This document shows positions 43,643 to 52,244 of a stretch of DNA of 64,000 nucleotides, in pieces. The notes under the pieces are model-generated. The model worked only from the letters and a program-made list of their open reading frames with translations, searched no databases and was not told the DNA's origin. The DNA is from CAIOZA01 sp964464375 (GTDB taxonomy: Bacteria > Bacteroidota > Ignavibacteria > Kapaibacteriales > UBA2268): positions 1 to 64,000 of the forward strand of contig CAYXFU010000001.1 of NCBI GenBank assembly GCA_964464375.1. The letters run 5' to 3'. How positions within the stretch are numbered: position 1 is the first letter of the stretch; each line of letters opens with the position of its first letter. The position numbers and the translations under genes were made by a program.

Positions 43643-45613
43643 CTATTTATTCAGTCCTAATTTAAAGTGTATCTCTTGTAAAGTTGAAATAATATTAGAT
43701 TTCAAATGTATGAAAATATCAATACCAGCAGACTCAAATAATTCAATATATTCCTTGGGATAACCAGCCAAAATTGCAATGGAATCAGGTTTAACTGATT
43801 TGATTAACTTAACTAGTTCAGGTACAATGTTTAAATAAGATTCATCATCGGAACATATAACAAATAACTGATTTGGGGATAATATGAATGATTCTGCTGC
43901 ATCTGAAATTCCAGAAAAGGGTCTACTGAAATCTAAATCAATTCCACCAACTGACAAAAATTCTTTTGAAAAGTCATATCTTCCTTTGTACTGCTTTGTT
44001 GATCCAAATGTTAGTGCTATAACTTTTGGGAGGTGTCCACTTTCAAGTTTAAATTTTTCTGAGCTCAATCGTAATTTAACAATTTCACCAGAAATGTTAT
44101 AGTCTGGTAAGACAGGAATGGAATCGAGTGAATTACTGTTCTTAAAAATAATAGGTAATGCTTTTAATTTGGTTGCATGATCCATTGCATTTGTGTTGTA
44201 TTGAGGAATTGATGAAGATGAAATTTCCTCGGTTAAATTTGGATATTTATTAGCCCCAACTATTGTTTCTTTTCTTGTACTGAAATTCAAAATCCTTTGG
44301 TTAGTAATCCCCGCTATACAATCTTGAATAAACCCAGATTTGATACAATTGATTATTCCCTCTTTGTCATCAATTACTTTTAGCAATTCGAATGATTTTG
44401 CTAGAATTTCATTTGTAAGTGCTTCAATATAATAAGAACCTCCGGCAGGATCAATGACTTCGGTTAGGTTACATTCATACTGGAGTACTAGTTGAGTATT
44501 TCTGGCAATTCTTCTGGAAAGTTCTTGGTATTTTTTGGTTTGAATGTCAAAAGGTTGGATTGTTATTGCTTCACAACCGCCAAAAATTGCGGACATAGCT
44601 TCGGCGGTACCTCTAAGAATGTTAGATTGATTATCGAGAATACTTTTATTTTTTAATGAGTTTATTGCACGTATATGTATTTTTTGAGAATCATTATTAC
44701 CACCTAATTCTTCAACTATTTTTGCCCAAAGTAGTCTTGCTGCACGAAACTTTGCAATTTCCATGAAAAAGTCATTACTAACAGATAAATTAAAATATAT
44801 ATTCTTGCAAATTTGATTAATATCAAATCCTTTGTCAAGAAATTTGTAAACATATTCTAAAGCAGTTGAAAAAGAATAAGCTATTTCCTGAACTGCATTA
44901 GCTCCCTTTTCAGTATAGTAATATCCATTTATTCCAAGTGTTTTTGATGCTTTTATATAAATATTAGTCTTCTTTGTAATGTCAGTCAGATAGGATATGA
45001 CTTCAACCAGATCGTATTGAAAACCTGAATTAGAGACCATTTCACCAACAGGATCAAAATCAATGAATAATTTGATTTTACTAGTATCATACTTTTTACT
45101 TTCAAGGTACTCAAGAAAAATATTAATAGCATGATATGAACTCGAATCAATGCTAAATGAACAAACATATTGCGTTAAATCAATCTCATAAAATGCTGAT
45201 TCAAAACCATTAATATCAGAAATAAAAGTACCATCAACATTAGCCGAATTATAATTTCCGGGATTTAATATCCTCATGTGAATAGCAGTTTGACCTCTAT
45301 TGAGATCTTCGAGAATAATCTTATTAAATTCCTTAGGATCAAAAGCATATAATTCCTGACAAATATTCCACTTTGATGTTTTAAACATTCCTGGTTCAGC
45401 CCCTCGTAAGAATGGAGAAATACCGGGAAATGAGTGATGATTACTAGCATTTTCCTTAAAATATATTGGTTTAACTAAAATATCTTCATAAGTTAGTGAA
45501 TTAAGAGATTCAATACTCTTACCTTTCAAAGCTCCTGCTGCTTCAATTTGCCAGTCATCGACTGTTGATCCTGAAAATTCACTCAAAAGCATTTTTTTAT
45601 TTTTTTGTTTCAT
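43643..45613 (-). CDS. mutA: Methylmalonyl-CoA mutase, small subunit
   Basis: 656 residues, homologous to the large subunit throughout: FPGISPFLRGAEPGMFKTSKWNICQE corresponds to the catalytic subunit's RPWTIRQYAG region, and IEALTNEILAKS to its later barrel part. The C-terminal B12-like domain lacks DxHxxG; the equivalent segment reads GSTKQYKGRYDFS, so it cannot bind cobalamin. This is the normal state of the non-catalytic partner in heterodimeric mutases. First gene of mutA-mutB-meaB-rdgB. An upstream terminator (45633-45668) isolates it from the preceding T9SS gene. Confidence 0.94.
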   Translation of the reverse strand: MKQKNKKMLLSEFSGSTVDDWQIEAAGALKGKSIESLNSLTYEDILVKPIYFKENASNHHSFPGISPFLRGAEPGMFKTSKWNICQELYAFDPKEFNKIILEDLNRGQTAIHMRILNPGNYNSANVDGTFISDINGFESAFYEIDLTQYVCSFSIDSSSYHAINIFLEYLESKKYDTSKIKLFIDFDPVGEMVSNSGFQYDLVEVISYLTDITKKTNIYIKASKTLGINGYYYTEKGANAVQEIAYSFSTALEYVYKFLDKGFDINQICKNIYFNLSVSNDFFMEIAKFRAARLLWAKIVEELGGNNDSQKIHIRAINSLKNKSILDNQSNILRGTAEAMSAIFGGCEAITIQPFDIQTKKYQELSRRIARNTQLVLQYECNLTEVIDPAGGSYYIEALTNEILAKSFELLKVIDDKEGIINCIKSGFIQDCIAGITNQRILNFSTRKETIVGANKYPNLTEEISSSSIPQYNTNAMDHATKLKALPIIFKNSNSLDSIPVLPDYNISGEIVKLRLSSEKFKLESGHLPKVIALTFGSTKQYKGRYDFSKEFLSVGGIDLDFSRPFSGISDAAESFILSPNQLFVICSDDESYLNIVPELVKLIKSVKPDSIAILAGYPKEYIELFESAGIDIFIHLKSNIISTLQEIHFKLGLNK

Positions 45614-45632
45614 AAATAATTCTAAATCCTCG

Positions 45633-45668
45633 AAAAAAATAAGGCATATCCTAAAATGGATATGCCTT
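45633..45668 (-). terminator. Rho-independent terminator of the SBBP T9SS gene
   Basis: An 11-bp perfect stem AAGGCATATCC/GGATATGCCTT with a 6-base loop; on the minus strand it is followed by a T-run. It lies about 110 bases past the stop at 45777, and about 20 bases before the mutA start. Confidence 0.87.
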
Positions 45669-45776
45669 AAAAAATATTTAATCTTTATAGATCATAGTCT
45701 TTGAAAATTTGATTTAACCAACCTCCAAAATTATCATTTTTTTTTACCAACTAAAAGATATAGATTAAATTATATT

Positions 45777-48700
45777 CTACTTAATAATATTTAATTTTCT
45801 TGAACAAATTCCAGTATTTGAGTTTATTAACAAAAAGTAAACTCCACTTGGAAGATTTGATTTATCAATCTTACTACTATACTCATTGGAAGAGTTAGAA
45901 TTAAATTCTGGGTTTGCTACAGAAATACCCTCAATGTTTGTTAGAACTATTGTATTTATATTATTGACATTCCCTATAACAAACTGAATTTCTGAAGAAT
46001 TCTCAGTTAAAATTCTTAAATTTGGACCATCAGATAATGGCATATCAAAAACTGAGATAGTTGTAGTATCTACCTCAAGTTGAGCGGCATAACTAGTATC
46101 AGAATAGCATTTCCCATTTACAACACAACTATATTTTCCTTCTGAGGCTTTTTGAATTCCTTCTAAAGAATAAGTCGATTCTGTAGCATTCATAATTCTT
46201 GAACCGTTTCTCTGCCATTCATAAGTTAAATCAAGTCCATCGGCTTTAACAGTAAATTTGGTATTTTCACCTTTTCTCAATTTAACATCCAATGGTTGTT
46301 GAGTGATTTTAGTTTTTGGATTAACAATGAACTGAGTCTCGGCAGTTGTTATATCCGGTTTACATGTACCGGAACAAACCAATTTATATTTACCTGAATT
46401 AGACATTTTTACATTTTTAATTATTAAATCTTTACCGGTTTGTTCTGGAATTTGTACGTTATTCAGATACCATTTGAATGCGAGATTTGTACCATAAACT
46501 TCCGTTTTAATAGTTATATCGTCGGTCTCACAAGGAGTATTATTATCGGGAGTAAATGAAACTATCTTTGCTTTTGGAGAAGATAATAATTTGAAAAATT
46601 CTGAATTTTTCCATAAGCCGGAAGGATGCTGAATTCGCAATTGAACTGAATCTTCAGGATAAGGTAATGTAGGTATTGCCCATTTATAAGATCCATCAAC
46701 AGCTGTTTGTGTAATAGCAATCCAATTGTCAGTTTGCTTTAATCTATAAACTACTTCAAATTTTTCTCCAACTGGATAACCCATTGTGTTCCATTTAATA
46801 TCAACTGATGAACCAGCACAGAATTGTTCAGAAGAAAAGGGATAGGTAATTTCGAGTGTTTGCATTGTCATTTTGGTTATGAAACCATCAGTTACACCAC
46901 CACCATATTTGGGCTGAAAATTAATATTTGGTTTAATTATATCAGGAGAAGCAGTGGAACCCGCAATATAAACTTCACCTGTTGGGGATGATGAAACAGC
47001 TAACCCTTCTTCATCTCCAGAACCACCGTAAAAGGTTGACCATATTAAATCTGTTCCGTAAGTAGAAATTTTAACAACATAAGCATCATATTTACCTGCA
47101 ATTTTCTTAACAACATCATCACCTACAATAGGAAATGTAGAAGAATTTGTTTTTCCAACTATATAAAATCCATCATTTGCAACAAATTTAGACATTGAGC
47201 TAACATAATCATTAGTAGACCCACCAAAAAAAGTTGAAAAGATCAAATCTTGATTTTTTGTTGTATAAGTTGGTCCACCACCACCGCCGGCTGTACTTAT
47301 CTTAATTTTATCAAGACGAGCAGCAAAACCATCAACTCCGCCTTTATTTACTTTACTGTAAGGTGAGGCTGAAGTTGGGAATATTGCGGTACCAGTTTCT
47401 ATAGATGTTTCACCACAAAATACTAATGTTCCATCTTCTGCATAAGTTACTCCCGTTGCTCTATCGTCAGCTTTACCTCCAAAAAAAGTAGAATATTCGG
47501 TTCCACTACCAGATGAACTCATCTTCATAGCCCAAGCATCTATACCTCCACTGAGTTTTAAACTATAGGGTTTTTCCAAAACAGTACCCGCTGGTGGATT
47601 ACCCCAACCACCATTACTAACTCTATATGGAACTATTGGAAAATCTGCTGAGTTTGTTTCGCCAACAACAAAAAGAAATCCTTCTGAATCAGTTTTAATA
47701 GCATTTGCTTTATCGTTTGAAGTACCACCCCAATAAGAAGAAAATACATAGGATGTTCCCTTAGTATTTATTTTTGTGATAAAAGCATCATATAAACCCT
47801 TAAGACTAGTTTGATCAGCACTGCCATAAATATTATAATTCATTGAATTAGTATATCCACAAATTGCTACACTTCGATCTGCATCTACAGTTATATCAGT
47901 GGCGACGTCCTCTTTACTTCCTCCAAAATATGAAGAATACAATATACTTTTTCCATCAATAGACAACTTAGTAATGAAACCGTCTGTAACACCTGCAAAC
48001 TTTAAATTTATTGAATTTAATGTTGGATAATCAGCTGATGAGGTTGCTCCAGTAATATAAATATCACTATTATCATCAAAATCTACACCATTCGCTTTGT
48101 CAGCATCAGTACCACCGATAATAGTAGAAAAAACTAATTCTCTTGTTGAAGCAGCTACTTTATATTTTCTCACAAATACATCTTTATCACCTGATAATAA
48201 TGAGTCATATACACCGGGTGTTGTCATAAAATTATTTGATCCAGTCCAGCCTGCTACAACTACATAACCATTGGGCATCATCTTGAGCGATGCGACAGCA
48301 TCATCTCCTGATCCACCAACGTAATCTGAAAATACAGTTGGATCTATCGTCAAAGGGTAATTTTTGTTATATTGTGCCAAATTGAAAACAATACCTTTTT
48401 GATTCTTTACAAAGTTGCAGGAAACTTCAATTTTTTTCCCATCGATTACTTGATAAGCTCTTACCTGAGAATGTTTAATTTCACCCTGTTTTGCTGATAT
48501 TACTAACTCATTACCAGACACAGTTAATTGGTTTGTTCCTTCAAAGTTCATGCAAATCTGATTTGGATTAGCACCTGGATAAATAATGAAATCATATCTT
48601 GGATTATTAGATTCCATCATTAGTCTAATATCTATTCCTTTGTAAACGTTACTTAGTAAAATCTCTTTGCTTGCTCTCACTCCAGTAATCCAATTTTCAG

Positions 48701-49055
48701 AATTATTTGTCTTTAAAAAATTATAAATGCCTGGCAAATAATTCAATTGTTTTATCTGAAATGGTTCACTACCTATGAAAGAAGTTTTAATGACAGTACC
48801 CGATTTAAAAATCAAATTATTGTCCTTTGATTTTGTATTATATACATCAAAATACAATCCGTCGTTTTTGATAACTAGGTTCATACCATTTTGCAATGAA
48901 ACAAATCTGATTGATTTATCCCATTGACCCTTATTCTCTAAAAATTGTGAATTTGAAGAATAAAAATTTTCATTATTTAAAGTTTCTGATTGAGAAAAAC
49001 CTTTGCCGGATAGAAAAATAGATATGGCGAAAATCAGCGTAAGCAATGTTTTCAT
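45777..49055 (-). CDS. Secreted SBBP-repeat / Ig-like protein with T9SS sorting domain
   Basis: About 1092 residues from the ATG at 49055, which has a GGGGGA site 5 bases upstream. Signal peptide about 1-22. The N-terminal domain (about 35-235), beginning FLENKGQWDKSIRFVSLQNGM, is the DUF7948-type module that usually precedes SBBP repeats. Residues about 240-730 hold SBBP propeller repeats, recognisable as ST(F/I)xGG(S/T)xxD...GxxxD with recurrent ITG/AGxT elements. Two Ig-like domains follow (about 830-1000, with FKWYLNNVQIP and YEWQRNGSRI). The T9SS C-terminal domain is last, ending GVYFLLINSNTGICSRKLNIIK. Probably a surface adhesin or matrix protein. Confidence 0.85.
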   Translation of the reverse strand: MKTLLTLIFAISIFLSGKGFSQSETLNNENFYSSNSQFLENKGQWDKSIRFVSLQNGMNLVIKNDGLYFDVYNTKSKDNNLIFKSGTVIKTSFIGSEPFQIKQLNYLPGIYNFLKTNNSENWITGVRASKEILLSNVYKGIDIRLMMESNNPRYDFIIYPGANPNQICMNFEGTNQLTVSGNELVISAKQGEIKHSQVRAYQVIDGKKIEVSCNFVKNQKGIVFNLAQYNKNYPLTIDPTVFSDYVGGSGDDAVASLKMMPNGYVVVAGWTGSNNFMTTPGVYDSLLSGDKDVFVRKYKVAASTRELVFSTIIGGTDADKANGVDFDDNSDIYITGATSSADYPTLNSINLKFAGVTDGFITKLSIDGKSILYSSYFGGSKEDVATDITVDADRSVAICGYTNSMNYNIYGSADQTSLKGLYDAFITKINTKGTSYVFSSYWGGTSNDKANAIKTDSEGFLFVVGETNSADFPIVPYRVSNGGWGNPPAGTVLEKPYSLKLSGGIDAWAMKMSSSGSGTEYSTFFGGKADDRATGVTYAEDGTLVFCGETSIETGTAIFPTSASPYSKVNKGGVDGFAARLDKIKISTAGGGGGPTYTTKNQDLIFSTFFGGSTNDYVSSMSKFVANDGFYIVGKTNSSTFPIVGDDVVKKIAGKYDAYVVKISTYGTDLIWSTFYGGSGDEEGLAVSSSPTGEVYIAGSTASPDIIKPNINFQPKYGGGVTDGFITKMTMQTLEITYPFSSEQFCAGSSVDIKWNTMGYPVGEKFEVVYRLKQTDNWIAITQTAVDGSYKWAIPTLPYPEDSVQLRIQHPSGLWKNSEFFKLLSSPKAKIVSFTPDNNTPCETDDITIKTEVYGTNLAFKWYLNNVQIPEQTGKDLIIKNVKMSNSGKYKLVCSGTCKPDITTAETQFIVNPKTKITQQPLDVKLRKGENTKFTVKADGLDLTYEWQRNGSRIMNATESTYSLEGIQKASEGKYSCVVNGKCYSDTSYAAQLEVDTTTISVFDMPLSDGPNLRILTENSSEIQFVIGNVNNINTIVLTNIEGISVANPEFNSNSSNEYSSKIDKSNLPSGVYFLLINSNTGICSRKLNIIK

Positions 49056-49286
49056 ATCTTCCCCCATTATTGATTAAAATTAAGTTACAATTTTGAATAC
49101 TACAAATTAAATTAGACAAACATAAAAATACATAACGAAAAATGCTATTCTTATGTCGAATTTTATAGTGTGCTTTGTAGTATTAAATACTACAGTTATT
49201 CTTATTAAAATCTATTTTATATATTGATCTATATTCTAATAATTTACACAACAAATAAGATTTTGTTAGAAAAAAAGAATAATTAT

Positions 49287-50348
49287 TTATAACCGAATTA
49301 TTTTCAATAGATTATCGAAATCATCAGGAAGTTCACTTTCGAAAATAATTGGTTCTTTTGTTGAAGGATGCATGAATCCAAGTACTTTGGCATGTAGCAT
49401 TTGTCTTTTGATATGGTCCAGAATGTTTATAGCTTTAGAATAAAACTGCTTATCCTGCCCTCCATATTTAATAATGTTTCCTCCATAAGAAACATCACCA
49501 ACTACAGGATGATTATTGGATGAGAGATGAACACGAATTTGATGAGTTCTTCCTGTCCAGAGTTTTATTTTAAGTAAAGTCATATATTCAAATCGATCTA
49601 ATACCCAGTATTCTGTTTTTGCAGGTTTACCATCTTTTTTAACTATTGCAAATAACTTTCTGTCTCTTGGAGATCTGCCTATATTACCTTCAATAACACC
49701 ATGATCATCACTGAATTTTCCCCAAACAAGTGCATAGTAAAATCTTGTTACTGTTCTGTGGAAAAACTGATCCGCCAGAAATGCATGCACAACTGGATTT
49801 TTTGAAACTACCAATAAACCTGTCGTATCCTTATCTAATCTATGAACAACACCTGGTCTGATGGCATCACTATCAAAGATTAATCCTTCATCGAGCGAAT
49901 CATCATCATCTGCAATAGCTTCAATTTGGATGGATTCTCTGAAACCAAGATGATATAACACAGCATTGACCAAAGTTCCATATCTGTTTCCAAATGCAGG
50001 GTGTGTAACCATTCCAGCAGGTTTATTGACAACTATTAGCAAATCATCTTCGAATAGAATGTTTAGTGGAATGTTTTCGGGTACCAATTCTATTGGAGGT
50101 GGTTTGTAGAGTTTACATTCTACGATGTTACCAGGGAATAATTTTTTATTTGACTTGGTGGGCTTCCCATTGATAGATACAAATCCTTCTTCAATGGCTT
50201 TTTGAACCTTAGTTCTTGTTGCATTTCTAATATTATTTGCAAGAAAAATGTCAATTCTTTCTGGAGTCTGTCCTGAAGAAATCTGAAACCTGAATACTTT
50301 TTCAATATATTCGGGATAATTATTTTTATCATTATCCAGAGCAACCAT
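49287..50348 (-). CDS. rluD: RluA/RluD-family 23S rRNA pseudouridine synthase
   Basis: 353 residues. An N-terminal S4 RNA-binding domain (about 28-85, with TRTKVQKAIEEGFVSINGK) precedes the catalytic domain with HRLDKDTTGLLVV (169-181; catalytic Asp172) and the conserved KIKLWTGRTHQIRVHLS. E. coli RluD modifies helix 69 of 23S rRNA, and the S4 domain plus gene order after lspA favour RluD over RluA or RluC. An acidic insertion with the run DDDDSLDE near 147-154 is unusual. The start abuts the stop of lspA. Confidence 0.9.
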   Translation of the reverse strand: MVALDNDKNNYPEYIEKVFRFQISSGQTPERIDIFLANNIRNATRTKVQKAIEEGFVSINGKPTKSNKKLFPGNIVECKLYKPPPIELVPENIPLNILFEDDLLIVVNKPAGMVTHPAFGNRYGTLVNAVLYHLGFRESIQIEAIADDDDSLDEGLIFDSDAIRPGVVHRLDKDTTGLLVVSKNPVVHAFLADQFFHRTVTRFYYALVWGKFSDDHGVIEGNIGRSPRDRKLFAIVKKDGKPAKTEYWVLDRFEYMTLLKIKLWTGRTHQIRVHLSSNNHPVVGDVSYGGNIIKYGGQDKQFYSKAINILDHIKRQMLHAKVLGFMHPSTKEPIIFESELPDDFDNLLKIIRL

Positions 50349-51002
50349 TTAACTTTTATCAATATTTGATTGATTATTCAGATCTAAATTTATATTATCA
50401 TTTTCATGTATAATCTCTGGTCTGAAAACCTGAGAAAAAGTAGGAATTCTATTGTGAAATATCAAAAGAAATACAACGCCAATAGTAACACAAGAATCAG
50501 CAACATTAAATATTGGAAATGAAGTGTAATGAAGATTAAATATTGTTATATCAGGAATATCAACCTGGATGAAGTCAATTACTCTTCCATAGAACAAAGT
50601 AGAATAATTAAAAAACAAACCATAAAACACACGATCTATTAAGTTCCCAAAGGCACCAGTAAATATGAACATAATTCCGATTCTAACCCAATTCGAAAAC
50701 TTTTGAAGTTTTAAAAGATAATACATTAATGCTACTGAAGCAAAAATTGAAAATAAACTTAAAAAAACTTTCCCGGTACCAAAACTAATTCCGAAAGCCA
50801 TTCCTTCATTTTCTACATAAGTAAATTGAAGAAAATCTCCAATAATTCTGATATTACTAAAATTCGATACGCTGAAAGAGTCATGAGAATTTACGACCCC
50901 AAAATAGCTTCTGATCATTTGTTTTGACCATTGATCAAGTATTATTAATAAGATTGCAAGAATGATCAAATAACAATTCTTAAATTTTTTTTCTTTTTCC
51001 AT
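50349..51002 (-). CDS. lspA: Lipoprotein signal peptidase (signal peptidase II)
   Basis: Inner-membrane aspartic peptidase that removes signal peptides from prolipoproteins. The 217 residues contain about four membrane helices. The catalytic aspartates are Asp123 in GNLIDRVFYG and Asp169 in FNVADSCVTIG, and the LDQWSK motif lies near the N-terminus. A polar C-terminal extension of about 35 residues (after the last helix) makes it longer than the E. coli protein, as in other Bacteroidota. It sits between the DksA-like gene and rluD. Confidence 0.94.
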   Translation of the reverse strand: MEKEKKFKNCYLIILAILLIILDQWSKQMIRSYFGVVNSHDSFSVSNFSNIRIIGDFLQFTYVENEGMAFGISFGTGKVFLSLFSIFASVALMYYLLKLQKFSNWVRIGIMFIFTGAFGNLIDRVFYGLFFNYSTLFYGRVIDFIQVDIPDITIFNLHYTSFPIFNVADSCVTIGVVFLLIFHNRIPTFSQVFRPEIIHENDNINLDLNNQSNIDKS

Positions 51003-51023
51003 TTATTCATTTCTTTAAATCAA

Positions 51024-51050
51024 AAAAGGGACATTAATAACATCCCTTTT
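51024..51050 (-). terminator. Rho-independent terminator after the DksA-like gene
   Basis: An 8-bp stem (AAAAGGGA / TCCCTTTT) with an 11-base loop; on the minus strand the T-run follows. It is modest in strength and lies between the DksA-like gene and lspA, so read-through into lspA-rluD is likely unless lspA has its own promoter. Confidence 0.65.
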
Positions 51051-51068
51051 AATTAACACTAAAATCAT

Positions 51069-52124
51069 TTATTGTCTTACAGGTTCTATCCTATCAATAT
51101 CGTCGTCAGGGCATTTTTTATGAATCTTATATGATGCAGACAATGTAGTTATTGGCACAGCATTTAGTCTCTCTTTTGCTATGAGACATCCACAAACTCT
51201 ACAAACACCATAAGATTTATTTTTAATTCTATCTAAAGCTTCATCAAGTTTTTTTATGTATTCATTTATTCTTTGAATTTGAGCATAAGTCTTTTCTTTT
51301 TCCATAGCTTCGGAGCCTTGCTCTGCCATGTGCATCGAATAAATCATACTTTCTTCGGCGAAGTCATAATTCGTTAAATCGTCAAGCCTTTCTTTAAGCA
51401 TCCCAAGTTCTTCGATAGCTTCTTTGCGCATATCAACGATTTTTATCTTGAAAAGTTCAAGTTCAGAATCTGAATATCTTACTAGAGCCTTTTGTTGATT
51501 TGGTACTTCTTTTATTGCCGGCTCAGCTTTTTTAGGCTCAGTCTTTTGTGTTTTATTTGCGGCCGGCAGTACTTTTTTTGATTCTGACTTGGCAACTAAA
51601 TTAGATGGTTTTGATGCCTCCTTTTTAGTTTCAGATATTTTAGGCTCTATTTTTTTTTTATCGTTTTTTTTTATAATCGGTTTTTTAGCTGCTATTTTTG
51701 GTGTTGGCTTTGCTGCTGCTTTAGCTACTGGCTTAGCAGGAGCTGCTTTTTTGGCAACAGGTTTTTTAACTGCTACTTTTGGTGTTGGCTTTGCCACTAC
51801 TTTAGCTACTGGCTTAGCAGGAGCTGCTTTTTTGGCAACAGGTTTTTTAGCTGCTACTTTTGGTGTTGGCTTTGCCACTACTTTAGCTACTGGCTTGGCA
51901 GGAGCTGCTTTTTTAGCAACAGGTTTTTTAGCCGCAACTTTTGCTGTTGGCTTTGCGACTACTTTGGCTACTGGCTTTGCAAGTGGTGCTTTTTTAGCTA
52001 CAACCTTCTTAGCAGGAGCGGCTGTTTTTGTAACAACTTTTTTAGCAGGTGCCGCTTTTGCTACACTTGGTTTTACGGATGCTTTTTTTAAAGGCACAAT
52101 TTTCTTGGGTTTTGAAACTGGCAT
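51069..52124 (-). CDS. DksA/TraR-type zinc-finger protein with long histone-H1-like N-terminal tail
   Basis: 351 residues in two distinct parts. Residues 1-200 are almost only Lys, Ala, Pro and Val, with a block of four 27-residue repeats at 46-153 whose units read like AAPAKPVAKVVAKPTPKV followed by nine more residues; this resembles eukaryotic H1 tails and bacterial Hc1/AlgP proteins. Residues about 215-351 form a DksA-type module: a coiled coil (about 220-300) with an acidic tip around DDLTNYDFAEES, then a zinc-finger-like segment with Cys308 and Cys311 (VCRVCG) and a second pair HKKC (His335, Cys338) where the canonical fold has CxxC. DksA binds the RNA polymerase secondary channel; the tail suggests DNA or RNA binding. 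Ordinary Bacteroidota DksA-like proteins in this locus lack such a tail as far as I know. Confidence 0.85.
   Translation of the reverse strand: MPVSKPKKIVPLKKASVKPSVAKAAPAKKVVTKTAAPAKKVVAKKAPLAKPVAKVVAKPTAKVAAKKPVAKKAAPAKPVAKVVAKPTPKVAAKKPVAKKAAPAKPVAKVVAKPTPKVAVKKPVAKKAAPAKPVAKAAAKPTPKIAAKKPIIKKNDKKKIEPKISETKKEASKPSNLVAKSESKKVLPAANKTQKTEPKKAEPAIKEVPNQQKALVRYSDSELELFKIKIVDMRKEAIEELGMLKERLDDLTNYDFAEESMIYSMHMAEQGSEAMEKEKTYAQIQRINEYIKKLDEALDRIKNKSYGVCRVCGCLIAKERLNAVPITTLSASYKIHKKCPDDDIDRIEPVRQ
51666..51989. repeat. Four 81-bp tandem repeats in the DksA-like gene
   Basis: The 27-residue protein repeat is repeated at DNA level with a period of 81 bp and only a few substitutions per copy. The middle copies are nearly identical, indicating recent duplication by slippage or unequal crossing-over. 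Copy number may therefore vary between strains. Confidence 0.85.
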
Positions 52125-52244
52125 ATCCGAATCTCCTTTATAAATAAATCAGAAACATTATATTCGTTAAAACTAGTGTATGAATTTTATTTTCTAAGTT
52201 ATCAATAATTTTAATTAATTAAAAAAAATATTTTTATAAATTTT

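Noticed and set aside
45614..45776. Possible cobalamin riboswitch ahead of mutA
   Set aside because: The only structure is a terminator hairpin of the upstream gene; no B12-box-like sequence and too little room.
51666..51989. Tandem repeats considered as a CRISPR array
   Set aside because: They are contiguous, lie in a coding frame and have no spacers; cas genes are absent.
51589..52143. A 184-residue plus-strand frame rich in Ala, Thr, Phe and Gly, antisense to the DksA-like gene
   Set aside because: It is the mirror of the Lys/Ala/Pro repeats; its repetitive composition follows from the sense strand, and it has no ribosome-binding site or family resemblance.
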